From: Bacillota bacterium
GTDB taxonomy: Bacteria > Bacillota > Sulfobacillia > Symbiobacteriales > ZC4RG38
DNA length: 29,502 bases
Reading direction: 5' to 3'
Assembly (NCBI GenBank): GCA_003242505.1
Contig: QGUP01000001.1
Span: 1-29,502 of the forward strand
Shown: positions 6,794 to 13,617 of the stretch, in pieces
Position numbering within the stretch: position 1 is the first letter of the stretch
Layout: each line of letters begins with the position of its first letter
The notes under the pieces: generated by a model
Told to the model about the DNA's origin: nothing
The model's input: only the letters and a program-made list of their open reading frames with translations
Database searches by the model: none
Position numbers and translations under genes: made by a program

Positions 6794-8201
6794 GGAGCGT
6801 CCCCGCCTCTGCTACCCCGTCTGCCTCCGTCCGCGACTCGACAACCCCGTCTGCCTCCGGCTGCACATCGGCCCGGGCGCCGGTTCCCGCGTTCGCCTGG
6901 GCCTCGGTCCCGGCGATGGCTTCCACGCCCGCGGGGACCACGGCGCCGAGGCCGTCCCCTGGGTCCGCCTGGGTCTCGGCTCCGGCGCCGGTTCCGGCCC
7001 CCACCTGGACCCCGGCCCCCGGCCCGGCTGCCATCGTCCCGGCTTCCTGACCCTGGGGCGCCCCGGTCTCCTTCAAGGGCGCCCAGATCCGGACGACACA
7101 GCCCCCGTCCTCGCCGTTGCTGATCTCCAGGGTGCCGCCCAGCCGGGCCAGCATCCGGCGAATGGCCACCAGGCCGAAGCGGCGCACGTCCGGGGCGCCG
7201 TCCAGGGCCCCCGGCGCCAGGCCCACGCCGTTGTCCTGAACGATCAGCCGGACGCAATCCGGCTCCACCGCCAGGTTGACCACCACCATGTCGGCCCTGG
7301 CGTGCTTGTGGACGTTGATCAGCGCCTCCCGGAGGGCCCGGCAGAAGACCTCGTGGTAGCTCCGGGGCACCCGGTGGACGTCGCCGGTCACCACCAGGCC
7401 GACCTGGATCCGGTACTCCTGGCGGAACTCCTCCACCAGGGCGGCACAGCGGCGGTACAGGTTGGCGTCCCCGGGGAGGCTGCCCTGCTCGTAGAGCTCC
7501 GAGATGGCCCGCCGCACCCGGGCGGTGCCCCGGGCTACCAGGGACCGGAGGTAGGCCAGCCGCTCCCGGCCCTCCGCCGCGACGAACTCCTCCAGCCGCT
7601 CCAGTTCCATGCCAATGGAGAAGAAGATCTGGGCCAGGCTGTCGTGGAGGTCCATGGCGAGCCGCTCCCGCTCCCGGAGGGTCGCCAGTTCCTCCACCTT
7701 CCGGTAGAGGCGCGCGTTATGGGCGGCCACCGCCGCGTGGGCGGCGAAGGCCATCAAAAGCTCTTCGTCCTCTTCCGTGAACTTCCGGCCGCCGGGGAAG
7801 TTGGCCACAAAGAGGGTCCCGAGGATCTTGCCATGGATCTTGAGGGGCACGCCCAGGAAGGGGCCGATGGGCGGGTGGCCGTTGGGCGTTCCCACCGCGC
7901 CGGGGTAATCTGGCAAGTGGTCGACCCGGAGGGGTTTGCCCGTCCGGATGGGGAGGTTATAGAGCCCCTCGCCGGTGGGGAAGTGCCGGGGTGGGGTCGA
8001 CCAGCCCGAGACCCACAGGCCGCTGAACTGGGTGGGGTCATCCTCGGACAGGAGGAGCAGGCCGCTGAGCCGGGCCTGGCAGAAGGCCCGGGCGGTATCC
8101 ACCACCGTCTGCAGGAGCGGCCCGAGCTCCAGCTGGGAGTTGAGGAGGGAACTGAGTTCCAGCAGGCTGGACAGGCGCTCGACCCGGCTCTTCGGGTCCA
8201 C
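6762..8201 (-). CDS. GAF-domain sensor histidine kinase (NarX/DesK type)
   Basis: 479 aa from the GTG at 8201. It has a GAF sensor domain (about 25-167), then a HisKA_3 dimerisation domain with DLHDSLAQIFFSIG carrying His186, then an ATPase domain with an N-box (EALINVHKHA, about 292-301) and DNGVGL (323-328). No membrane segment is visible, so it is probably a cytoplasmic sensor whose GAF ligand is unknown. The last ~95 residues (382-479) are an unusual Ala/Gly/Asp/Glu-rich tail built from repeats. I prefer the GTG at 8201 (AGGGGG 8 nt upstream, about 66-nt leader from the predicted promoter). An ATG at 8255 would add 18 residues but leaves a leader of only about 12 nt. Confidence 0.9.
   Translation of the reverse strand: MDPKSRVERLSSLLELSSLLNSQLELGPLLQTVVDTARAFCQARLSGLLLLSEDDPTQFSGLWVSGWSTPPRHFPTGEGLYNLPIRTGKPLRVDHLPDYPGAVGTPNGHPPIGPFLGVPLKIHGKILGTLFVANFPGGRKFTEEDEELLMAFAAHAAVAAHNARLYRKVEELATLRERERLAMDLHDSLAQIFFSIGMELERLEEFVAAEGRERLAYLRSLVARGTARVRRAISELYEQGSLPGDANLYRRCAALVEEFRQEYRIQVGLVVTGDVHRVPRSYHEVFCRALREALINVHKHARADMVVVNLAVEPDCVRLIVQDNGVGLAPGALDGAPDVRRFGLVAIRRMLARLGGTLEISNGEDGGCVVRIWAPLKETGAPQGQEAGTMAAGPGAGVQVGAGTGAGAETQADPGDGLGAVVPAGVEAIAGTEAQANAGTGARADVQPEADGVVESRTEADGVAEAGTLHAAHPGSDRR
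6814..6987. repeat. repeats encoding the histidine kinase C-terminal tail
   Basis: A 30-nt tandem pair (6814-6843 and 6844-6873, both beginning ACCCCGTCTGCCTCCG) encodes two EADGV decapeptides. A second related pair (GCCTGGGYCTCGG) starts at 6895 and 6967, 72 nt apart. All spacings are multiples of 3, so the frame is kept. Confidence 0.7.
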
Positions 8202-8273
8202 ACGCCTCACCCCCTGGCGATTTCGCCGGTGCCGCGCCAACCCTCTCCCACCCATGCAGAAGTGTCTCTCAAC

Positions 8274-8302
8274 ATGATAGATTAGGTCGTTTGCGGCGAC
8301 AA
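8274..8302 (-). promoter_or_regulatory. promoter for the histidine kinase / response regulator pair
   Basis: On the - strand, TTGTCG (8302-8297) and TATCAT (8279-8274) are separated by exactly 17 bp. They match the sigma-A consensus at 4/6 and 5/6 positions. The expected transcript start is near 8267. Confidence 0.6.
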
Positions 8303-8304
8303 GG

Positions 8305-8326
8305 GGCCGGGGAGGGAGCCCCGGCC
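8305..8326 (-). terminator. GC hairpin after xdhC
   Basis: An 8-bp perfect stem (GGCCGGGG at 8305-8312 with CCCCGGCC at 8319-8326, loop AGGGAG), about 95 bp past the xdhC stop and just before the kinase promoter. The - strand tail (CCTTGTC) is poor in U, so it is a weak terminator candidate for the cox operon. Confidence 0.45.
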
Positions 8327-8332
8327 TCTGAC

Positions 8333-8470
8333 GCAGCGCACCGGCCGCCGTCCGGGTGGACGAGCCCCGGCCCCGATCGCAGCCCGTCGGCCGACGTCCG
8401 GGTGGACAGGCTCCGGATGCTACCGCAGCGCATCGGCCGCCGTCTCCACGTGGATGGGCCCCGGCCGGTC
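8333..8470. repeat. 46-nt tandem triplication at the xdhC 3' end
   Basis: Three units start at 8333, 8379 and 8425, an exact 46-nt period. Each opens GCAGC(G/C)C(A/G)(C/T)CGGCCG. The unit at 8425-8470 encodes the last codons of XdhC; the other two lie downstream of its stop. Because 46 is not a multiple of 3, the extra copies cannot extend the protein in the same frame. Confidence 0.85.
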
Positions 8471-9532
8471 CTTGAGGCGGCCGCCGGGCCGGCCGTAGCG
8501 GAGGGCGATGATCTCCGCGGCGATGGAGATGGCGGTCTCCTCCGGGGTCCGGCCGCCGATGTCCAGGCCGATGGGGCTGGCGATCCGCTCCAGTTCCTCC
8601 GGGGTGGCGCCGGCGGCCAAGAGCTCCCGATACCGGCGCTCGTGGGTGTTCCGGCTCCCCATGGCGCCGATGTAGGCCGCCGGGGTCTTGAGGGCCGCCA
8701 GGAGCAGCGGGACGTCGAACTTGGTGTCGTGGGTGAGGACGCAGATCACGTCCCGGGGACCCACCTGGGCCTCCTGCAGGTACTCGTGGGGCCAGCGGAC
8801 CACGATCTCGTCGGCCTCGGGGAACCGGGCCCGGGTGGCGAAGACCGGCCGGGCGTCGCAGAGGATCACCCGGTAGCCCAGGAACTTTCCGATCCGGACC
8901 ACCGCCCCCGCGTAGTCGATCGCGCCAAAGACGAACATCCGGGGCGGCGGGGCAAAGGACTCGATGAAGGCGGTGACCGCATCGCCCCGGGTCTCCCCCG
9001 CCGCGCCAAACCGCCGTACCCCTGTCTGACCCATCTGGAGCACCCCCCGGGCCTCGGCGATGAGCCGCTCGTCCAGGGACGGGGTGCCGGTGGTGCCCTG
9101 GACCTCCGTCGCCGTCACCAGGAGTTTGGACCCCACGCCGGGGCCGGCGGTGACGGTAACCAGCGCGGCCGGCTCCTCGGCCCGGATCGCCCGGGCGAGG
9201 CGCGGGACGAGGTCCGGAGCCCAGTCCGCCCGCTCCAGAAAGACCCGGATGGTGCCGCCGCAGGTCAGGCCCACCGCCATCGCGTCCTCGTCAGAGATGC
9301 CGAAGGTCAGGAGCCGGGGCTGGCCGTCCTGCAGCACGGCCATCGCCTCGTCGTAGAGGGCCGCCTCGACGCAGCCGCCGGAGACGGAACCCAGCACCTC
9401 GCCCTGGTCGCTCACCGCCATCACCGCGCCGGGCTGTCGGGGCGCGGACTTGAACACCTCCACCAGGGTCGCCACGGCGATCCGGCGGCCGGCAGCCAGC
9501 CAGGCCTCGAGTTCGGTCAGAATCTCCCGCAT
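8420..9532 (-). CDS. xdhC: XdhC/CoxI family molybdenum cofactor insertion protein
   Basis: 370 aa. XdhC-family proteins bind Mo cofactor, promote its sulfuration and hand it to xanthine or CO dehydrogenases. The N-terminal XdhC/CoxI domain carries SGGCVEAA (Cys54) and GLTCGGTI (Cys91), the two conserved Cys motifs. The C-terminal Rossmann-like domain contains FVFGAIDYA (a variant of the usual FGAGHVA loop), YIGAMGSR and the segment around GLDIGGRTPEETA. The ATG lies 4 nt after the coxE stop, so it is the last gene of the cox operon. It is distinct from the shorter-domain XdhC-YHS protein upstream. Its role in CO dehydrogenase maturation is inferred from family and position. Confidence 0.9.
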   Translation of the reverse strand: MREILTELEAWLAAGRRIAVATLVEVFKSAPRQPGAVMAVSDQGEVLGSVSGGCVEAALYDEAMAVLQDGQPRLLTFGISDEDAMAVGLTCGGTIRVFLERADWAPDLVPRLARAIRAEEPAALVTVTAGPGVGSKLLVTATEVQGTTGTPSLDERLIAEARGVLQMGQTGVRRFGAAGETRGDAVTAFIESFAPPPRMFVFGAIDYAGAVVRIGKFLGYRVILCDARPVFATRARFPEADEIVVRWPHEYLQEAQVGPRDVICVLTHDTKFDVPLLLAALKTPAAYIGAMGSRNTHERRYRELLAAGATPEELERIASPIGLDIGGRTPEETAISIAAEIIALRYGRPGGRLKDRPGPIHVETAADALR

Positions 9533-9536
9533 CGGC

Positions 9537-10763
9537 TCACCCCAGTTCCGCCAGCCGGGCCAGGACCTCTGCCAGGCTGGCGAGGTTGTGTCCTCCGAGC
9601 AGTTCGTCCACGTAGGGCAGGGCCTCGGCCATGGCCCGTGCCAGGGGCTGGTAGTCGGGGGAGCGCTTGAGGGGGTTCACCCAGACGACCCGCCAGGCCA
9701 GCCGGCGGAGCGCCGCCATGGCTTCGCCCACGAGCCCCGGCTCCCCCTGGTCGAGCCCGTCGGAGAGGATGACGAGGAGGGCCCCGTGGGCCATCCCCCG
9801 GCGGGCGTACTCCCGGTGGAAGGCGTGGAGGGCCTGGCCCAGGCGGGTCCCTCCTTCCCAGTCCTTGACCGCGGGGAGGAGGGGGTCGAGCCGCCCCGGC
9901 GCCAACCGGCGGAGGAGGGGGGTGACCCGGGTCAGCCGGGTGCCGAAGAGGAAGACCTCCGCCCCGGGCCGGTGCCGGGCCACCGCCTGGAGCACCAGGA
10001 GGGCATCCCGGAGGTACGGCCCCATGGAGCCGGAGATGTCGCAGAGGAAGACCCACCGGCGCCAGCGCTGCCGGCGGCGGCGCCGGGCCAGGAGAATCGG
10101 CTCGCCGCCGGTGCGGGCGGCCAGGGCCAGGGTCCGGCGAAGGTCCGGGCGGGGCCCCCGGCGGGCCGATCCCCACCGCCGGGAGCGCACCTCCGGCGCC
10201 CAGCGGCGGCAGAGGGCCAGGATGGCCTGGAGCGCGGCCCGGTCCGGAGGCGGGCCGAGGCCCCGGGCCTCCCGGCGCAGGATCTCCACCGGGCTGTACT
10301 GGCCGGGGGTGGGGGGCGCGTCCTCCGGAGGCGGGGGACCGTCGGGGCTGGCGTCCCGGAGGGAAGACCAGCGCCGGAGCCACTGGGCGGCGTCCGCTCG
10401 GAAATCCGGCTCCGGTGAAGAGACCCCCGGCGGCAGGGGGAGGGGAGCGGTCTCGCCTTCCGCCCCGTCTTCCCGCTCCCGGCGCCGCTCCGGCGACCGG
10501 TCCGGCGCGGCAGCAGGGTCCGGGCCGGCCCAGGGGGCGTCCTCCGGCCGGAGGGCCGGGTGGTCCAGGGTCAGCCAGAACCGCCGGAACCACTCGTCGT
10601 AGATGGGGAGGTGCTCCCGGCGGGTCACCAGGGTGACCCGGCCGGACCAGTAGAGGTCCGCCGGGTGCTCGCACCGGAGGAGGTGGAGGGCCTGGAGCCA
10701 CCGGGCCACCTGCTCCGGGGCGACCGGCACCCCCCGGCTGCGGAGGAGCCGGCCGAAGCGCAC
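9537..10763 (-). CDS. coxE: CoxE-like von Willebrand factor A domain protein
   Basis: 408 aa from the GTG at 10763. CoxE works with the AAA+ ATPase CoxD to build the Cu-S-Mo centre of CO dehydrogenase. The N-terminal segment FGRLLRSRGVPVAP matches how family members begin, which is why I chose this GTG. An earlier GTG at 10931 would add 56 low-complexity residues and overlap coxD by 53 bp. A variable Pro/Glu-rich region follows, then the VWA domain with the metal (MIDAS) motif CDISGSM, the Thr in GGTRLGQAL and the Asp in ILSDGLDQ. The Arg-rich stretch before the VWA domain (ARRRRRQRWRRW) is typical. It sits directly downstream of coxD, as in classical cox operons. Confidence 0.88.
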   Translation of the reverse strand: MRFGRLLRSRGVPVAPEQVARWLQALHLLRCEHPADLYWSGRVTLVTRREHLPIYDEWFRRFWLTLDHPALRPEDAPWAGPDPAAAPDRSPERRREREDGAEGETAPLPLPPGVSSPEPDFRADAAQWLRRWSSLRDASPDGPPPPEDAPPTPGQYSPVEILRREARGLGPPPDRAALQAILALCRRWAPEVRSRRWGSARRGPRPDLRRTLALAARTGGEPILLARRRRRQRWRRWVFLCDISGSMGPYLRDALLVLQAVARHRPGAEVFLFGTRLTRVTPLLRRLAPGRLDPLLPAVKDWEGGTRLGQALHAFHREYARRGMAHGALLVILSDGLDQGEPGLVGEAMAALRRLAWRVVWVNPLKRSPDYQPLARAMAEALPYVDELLGGHNLASLAEVLARLAELG

Positions 10764-10878
10764 GCAGCTTTCCCCGATAGCGTGCAGGTCGGCCCTTGGA
10801 CGGCTGCCGTGGCGGTCGGCCCACGCCGGGCTGCCCGCCCCGCTGACCGGCCCGTCGGCCCCTCCCCGGCCGTCCCTG

Positions 10879-11757
10879 TCAGCCTGCCAGGCCGGGCAGG
10901 GCGGTGCTGCGGACCCGCTCCAGGTCCTCACGGCTCTTCACCACCACCCCGAGGGTCGCCGCTGCCACCCCGGGGGTGAGCCGGTCCTCGCCCAGGGCCT
11001 GGACTGCCCGGGCCCAGGCCAGGGTCTCCGCGATCCCGGGGGGCTTCTGCAGGTCCAGGGTCCGGAGCCAGCGCACCGCCTCCACCACCGCCCGGGCGAG
11101 GTCCGGGGGCACCTCCGGCGCCCGGAGCCGGAGGATGGCCAGTTCCTGCTCCAGGCTGGGGTACTCCACCCAGTGGTAGAGGCACCGGCGCTTCAGGGCG
11201 TCGTGGAGTTCCCGGGTGCGGTTGGAGGTGAGGATCACGATGGGGGGCACCCCGGCCTGGATGGTGCCCAACTCCGGGATGGTGATGGCGAAGTCGGACA
11301 GGAACTCGAGGAGGAAGGCTTCGAAGGCCTCGTCGGCCCGGTCCACCTCGTCGATGAGCAGCACCGCGGGCCGCTCCTCGCTCAGCTGCAGGGCCCGGAG
11401 CAGGGGGCCGGGGCAGAGGAACTGCCGGGAGAAGAGGCTCACCTCCGGCCCGCCCCCCTGCCCCCGGCTTTCCGCCTGGCGCAGGGCCAGGAGCTGCCCC
11501 AGGTAGTTCCAGTCGTAGAGCGCCTCCCGGCTGTCCAGCCCCTCGTAGCACTGGAGCCGGACCAGGGGAAGCTCCAGGGCCGCGGCCAGGGCCCGGGCCA
11601 GTTCTGTCTTGCCGGCGCCGGGCTCGCCCTCCAGGAGGAGGGGCTGGGGCAGCCGGGCCGCAAGGAAGAGGGCGGTGGCCAGGCCGTCGTCCGCCAGGTA
11701 CCGGCACCGGGCCAGCCGGTCCTTGAGCTCCTGGACGGTGTTCACCACGGGGTTCAT
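10879..11757 (-). CDS. coxD: MoxR-family AAA+ ATPase, CoxD
   Basis: 292 aa. CoxD is the AAA+ ATPase required to sulfurate the molybdenum and assemble the copper-containing active site of CO dehydrogenase. Visible motifs are Walker A GEPGAGKT (44-51), Walker B LLIDEVDR (133-140), sensor 1 ILTSN (175-179) and Arg-rich ALKRRCLYHW (187-196), which includes the probable Arg finger. The ATG overlaps the stop of the upstream XdhC-YHS gene by 4 bp (ATGA), so translation is coupled. The partner VWA gene follows. The length and insert pattern fit the CoxD branch of MoxR proteins. Confidence 0.92.
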   Translation of the reverse strand: MNPVVNTVQELKDRLARCRYLADDGLATALFLAARLPQPLLLEGEPGAGKTELARALAAALELPLVRLQCYEGLDSREALYDWNYLGQLLALRQAESRGQGGGPEVSLFSRQFLCPGPLLRALQLSEERPAVLLIDEVDRADEAFEAFLLEFLSDFAITIPELGTIQAGVPPIVILTSNRTRELHDALKRRCLYHWVEYPSLEQELAILRLRAPEVPPDLARAVVEAVRWLRTLDLQKPPGIAETLAWARAVQALGEDRLTPGVAAATLGVVVKSREDLERVRSTALPGLAG

Positions 11758-12845
11758 GGCGTTGCCTCAGCCAGATAGCGCTCCGGGTTTTTCAGGAAAT
11801 GGTGCCGGCAGTGGGGGCAGCAGAAATAGTAGGTCTGACCGCCGTACTCCGCGGTGTGCCGGGCGCTGGCGATCTCCACTTCCATGCCGCAGACCGGGTC
11901 CCGGGCCAGGGCCGGGGTGGCCAGCGGCGCGCCGCTCTCCCCCGGGGCCGCCCCGGGGGTACCGGCGCCGGCCTCGCCCGGGCCAGCCCCGGCCGCCCCG
12001 ACGCCGGCGGCCTGGCTCCCGGGGGCCACGGCCTGCCGGTAGACGGCGACGATCTCCGCCAGCACCGAGAGGGCGATCTCCTCCTGGGTGCGGGCCTTGA
12101 TGTCCAGCCCCGCGGGGGTCCGGATCCGGGCGAGTTCCTCCTCCGGGAGGCCGTGGGCCCGGAGGACCTCCATCACCGCCTGGGCCCGGCGGCGGCTGGC
12201 CACCAGGGCCACGTAGGGGGAGCGGGTCTGGAGGGCCCGGAGGAGGGCCTCCTCGTCGTAGTGGCCCGCGGAGGCGACGACGAAGAAGGTGGTGTCGGGG
12301 AACTCCGCGGCGGCGAACTCCGAGAGGGGCATCCGCCTGGCCCACTCGACGGGCAGGTCGAGTTCCTCGACTTTCTCTGCCACCAGGGTGACGTCAAAGC
12401 CCACCACCGGCCCCAGGAGCCCCAGGGCCCGGACCACCGGCGTGGCCCCGACCGCCACCAGCCGGGGCCGCCCGAGGTGGGGCTCGATATAGATCTCCAC
12501 CTCGCCGGCGCTGGGGCAGGTCATGGGCACGGTGGTCACCCCGGGGTCCGCGGCCTCCGCCCCGGCGGCCGGGGCAGCCTCCGTGGTGAGCCGGAGCAGC
12601 CGGGGCTGCCCGGTGCGGATGGCTTCCACCGCCGCCCGGCGGACCACCGGCTGGGAGCAGCTGCCGCCGATCCAGCCGACGAGCTCGCCGTCGGCGGTGA
12701 TGATCGCCTTGTCCCCCACCTGAGCGGAGACCGGCGGACGGCGCCGCACCACGGTGGCGATGGCGTAAGGGCGCCCGGCCCGCTCCAGCTCCTCCGCCAG
12801 GCGCCGGAGCCGGTCCGGGCCGAAGACCGGGTGGTATTCCTGCAC
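11754..12845 (-). CDS. XdhC-family protein fused to a YHS domain
   Basis: 363 aa with two parts. Residues 1 to about 270 are XdhC/CoxF-like, with GGSCSQP (Cys63), MTCPSAGEVEIYIEP (Cys110) and a Rossmann-like second half (GLDIKARTQEEIALSV). A Gly/Ala/Pro linker (about 271-312) leads to a YHS domain (316-358) with DPVCGM, YYFCCPHC and FLKNPERYL. YHS domains are small Cys-containing modules found in metal (notably copper) handling proteins. Fusion to an XdhC in a CO dehydrogenase operon suggests a link between Mo-cofactor sulfuration and copper delivery; that is inference. It starts with a GTG about 10 nt after AAGGAGGAGG and overlaps coxD by 4 bp. Confidence 0.9.
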   Translation of the reverse strand: MQEYHPVFGPDRLRRLAEELERAGRPYAIATVVRRRPPVSAQVGDKAIITADGELVGWIGGSCSQPVVRRAAVEAIRTGQPRLLRLTTEAAPAAGAEAADPGVTTVPMTCPSAGEVEIYIEPHLGRPRLVAVGATPVVRALGLLGPVVGFDVTLVAEKVEELDLPVEWARRMPLSEFAAAEFPDTTFFVVASAGHYDEEALLRALQTRSPYVALVASRRRAQAVMEVLRAHGLPEEELARIRTPAGLDIKARTQEEIALSVLAEIVAVYRQAVAPGSQAAGVGAAGAGPGEAGAGTPGAAPGESGAPLATPALARDPVCGMEVEIASARHTAEYGGQTYYFCCPHCRHHFLKNPERYLAEATP

Positions 12846-12865
12846 GGCCGCATCACCTCCTCCTT

Positions 12866-12895
12866 GGGGCCGTCCGGGGCCGTGCGGGGCCTCCT
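12866..12895. repeat. 10-nt tandem repeat after coxG
   Basis: GGGGCCGTCC, GGGGCCGTGC and GGGGCCTCCT follow one another between coxG and the XdhC-YHS gene. A second small duplication (ACCGCGACGG, 17 nt apart) spans the coxG stop at 12911. Confidence 0.6.
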
Positions 12896-12910
12896 GGACC
12901 GCGACGGCCC

Positions 12911-13357
12911 CTACACCGCGACGGACTCCAGTCGGCTGCGGATGTTGGCGAAAAGCTGCTCCACGGTCTTGCGGGCCTGGCCCTCCAGGAGCCGGCCGCC
13001 CACGGAGGCCAGGGGGCCGCTGACGCTGGCGTCGGCCTGCCAGTGGAGGTTGGTCCCCTCCGGGGTCTCCTCCAGCCGCACCTCGCTCATCATACTCAGG
13101 CTGCTGCCCATGCCGCTGCCCCGCACGTGGATGGTGGCGGCGTCGCCGCCAGGCTGCAGTTCAATGTCCAGCTTGAAGCGCCCCCGCACCGGGCCCACCC
13201 CGACCTTGACGATCGCCGTGGCGTGGGTCGGGTCGGCGACGGTCAGTTCCTGCAGGTCCGGCAGGCACCGGCCCACCTGGTTGGGATCGAGGATGAACTG
13301 GCGCACCTGCTCCTTGGGCGCGCGGATCGCTTCGGTACCGCTGAACTGGACCTTCAT
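12911..13357 (-). CDS. coxG: CoxG-like SRPBCC (START-fold) protein
   Basis: 148 aa. CoxG proteins are START-like, hydrophobic-pocket proteins of cox operons. They have been implicated in coupling CO dehydrogenase to the membrane and its quinone pool. The protein begins with the family pattern VQFSGTEAIRAPKEQVRQFI, continues with VGRCLPDLQEL and VGVGPVRGRF, and ends with a helix (GRLLEGQARKTVEQLFANI). It is shorter than the roughly 200-residue CoxG of classical operons and lacks their C-terminal extension, so membrane attachment would need another route. A GGGAGG ribosome binding site precedes the ATG. It lies 260 bp after coxL; that gap is largely repetitive. Confidence 0.88.
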   Translation of the reverse strand: MKVQFSGTEAIRAPKEQVRQFILDPNQVGRCLPDLQELTVADPTHATAIVKVGVGPVRGRFKLDIELQPGGDAATIHVRGSGMGSSLSMMSEVRLEETPEGTNLHWQADASVSGPLASVGGRLLEGQARKTVEQLFANIRSRLESVAV

Positions 13358-13502
13358 GGGCGATGACCTCCCTGGGGTGTTGACCTGGGTGGCGAGGGGA
13401 CCGGGACGGGGTCCATCGGGATGGGGTCCCGGTGACGGGGTGCCGGGGGGCGATGGGTCCTGACGGGGATGGAGGGGGCGCGGCGGGGATACCCGCCGGG
13501 CC

Positions 13503-13601
13503 CCCTGGCTCCGTGTGGCGCCGGGCGTCGTCCTGCCCTGGCTCTGTGCGGCGCCAGGCGCCGGTCAGCCCCGGCTCCCTGTGCCGCCGGGTGCCGGCCT
13601 G
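13503..13601. repeat. 33-nt tandem repeat between coxL and coxG
   Basis: Three units start at 13503, 13536 and 13569, each opening CCC(T/C)GGCTC(C/T). They end 16 bp from the coxL stop. A G-rich stretch with a looser period of about 15-17 nt (13393-13480) fills the rest of the gap. Confidence 0.85.
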
Positions 13602-13617
13602 GCCGGCGATCCGGCGA

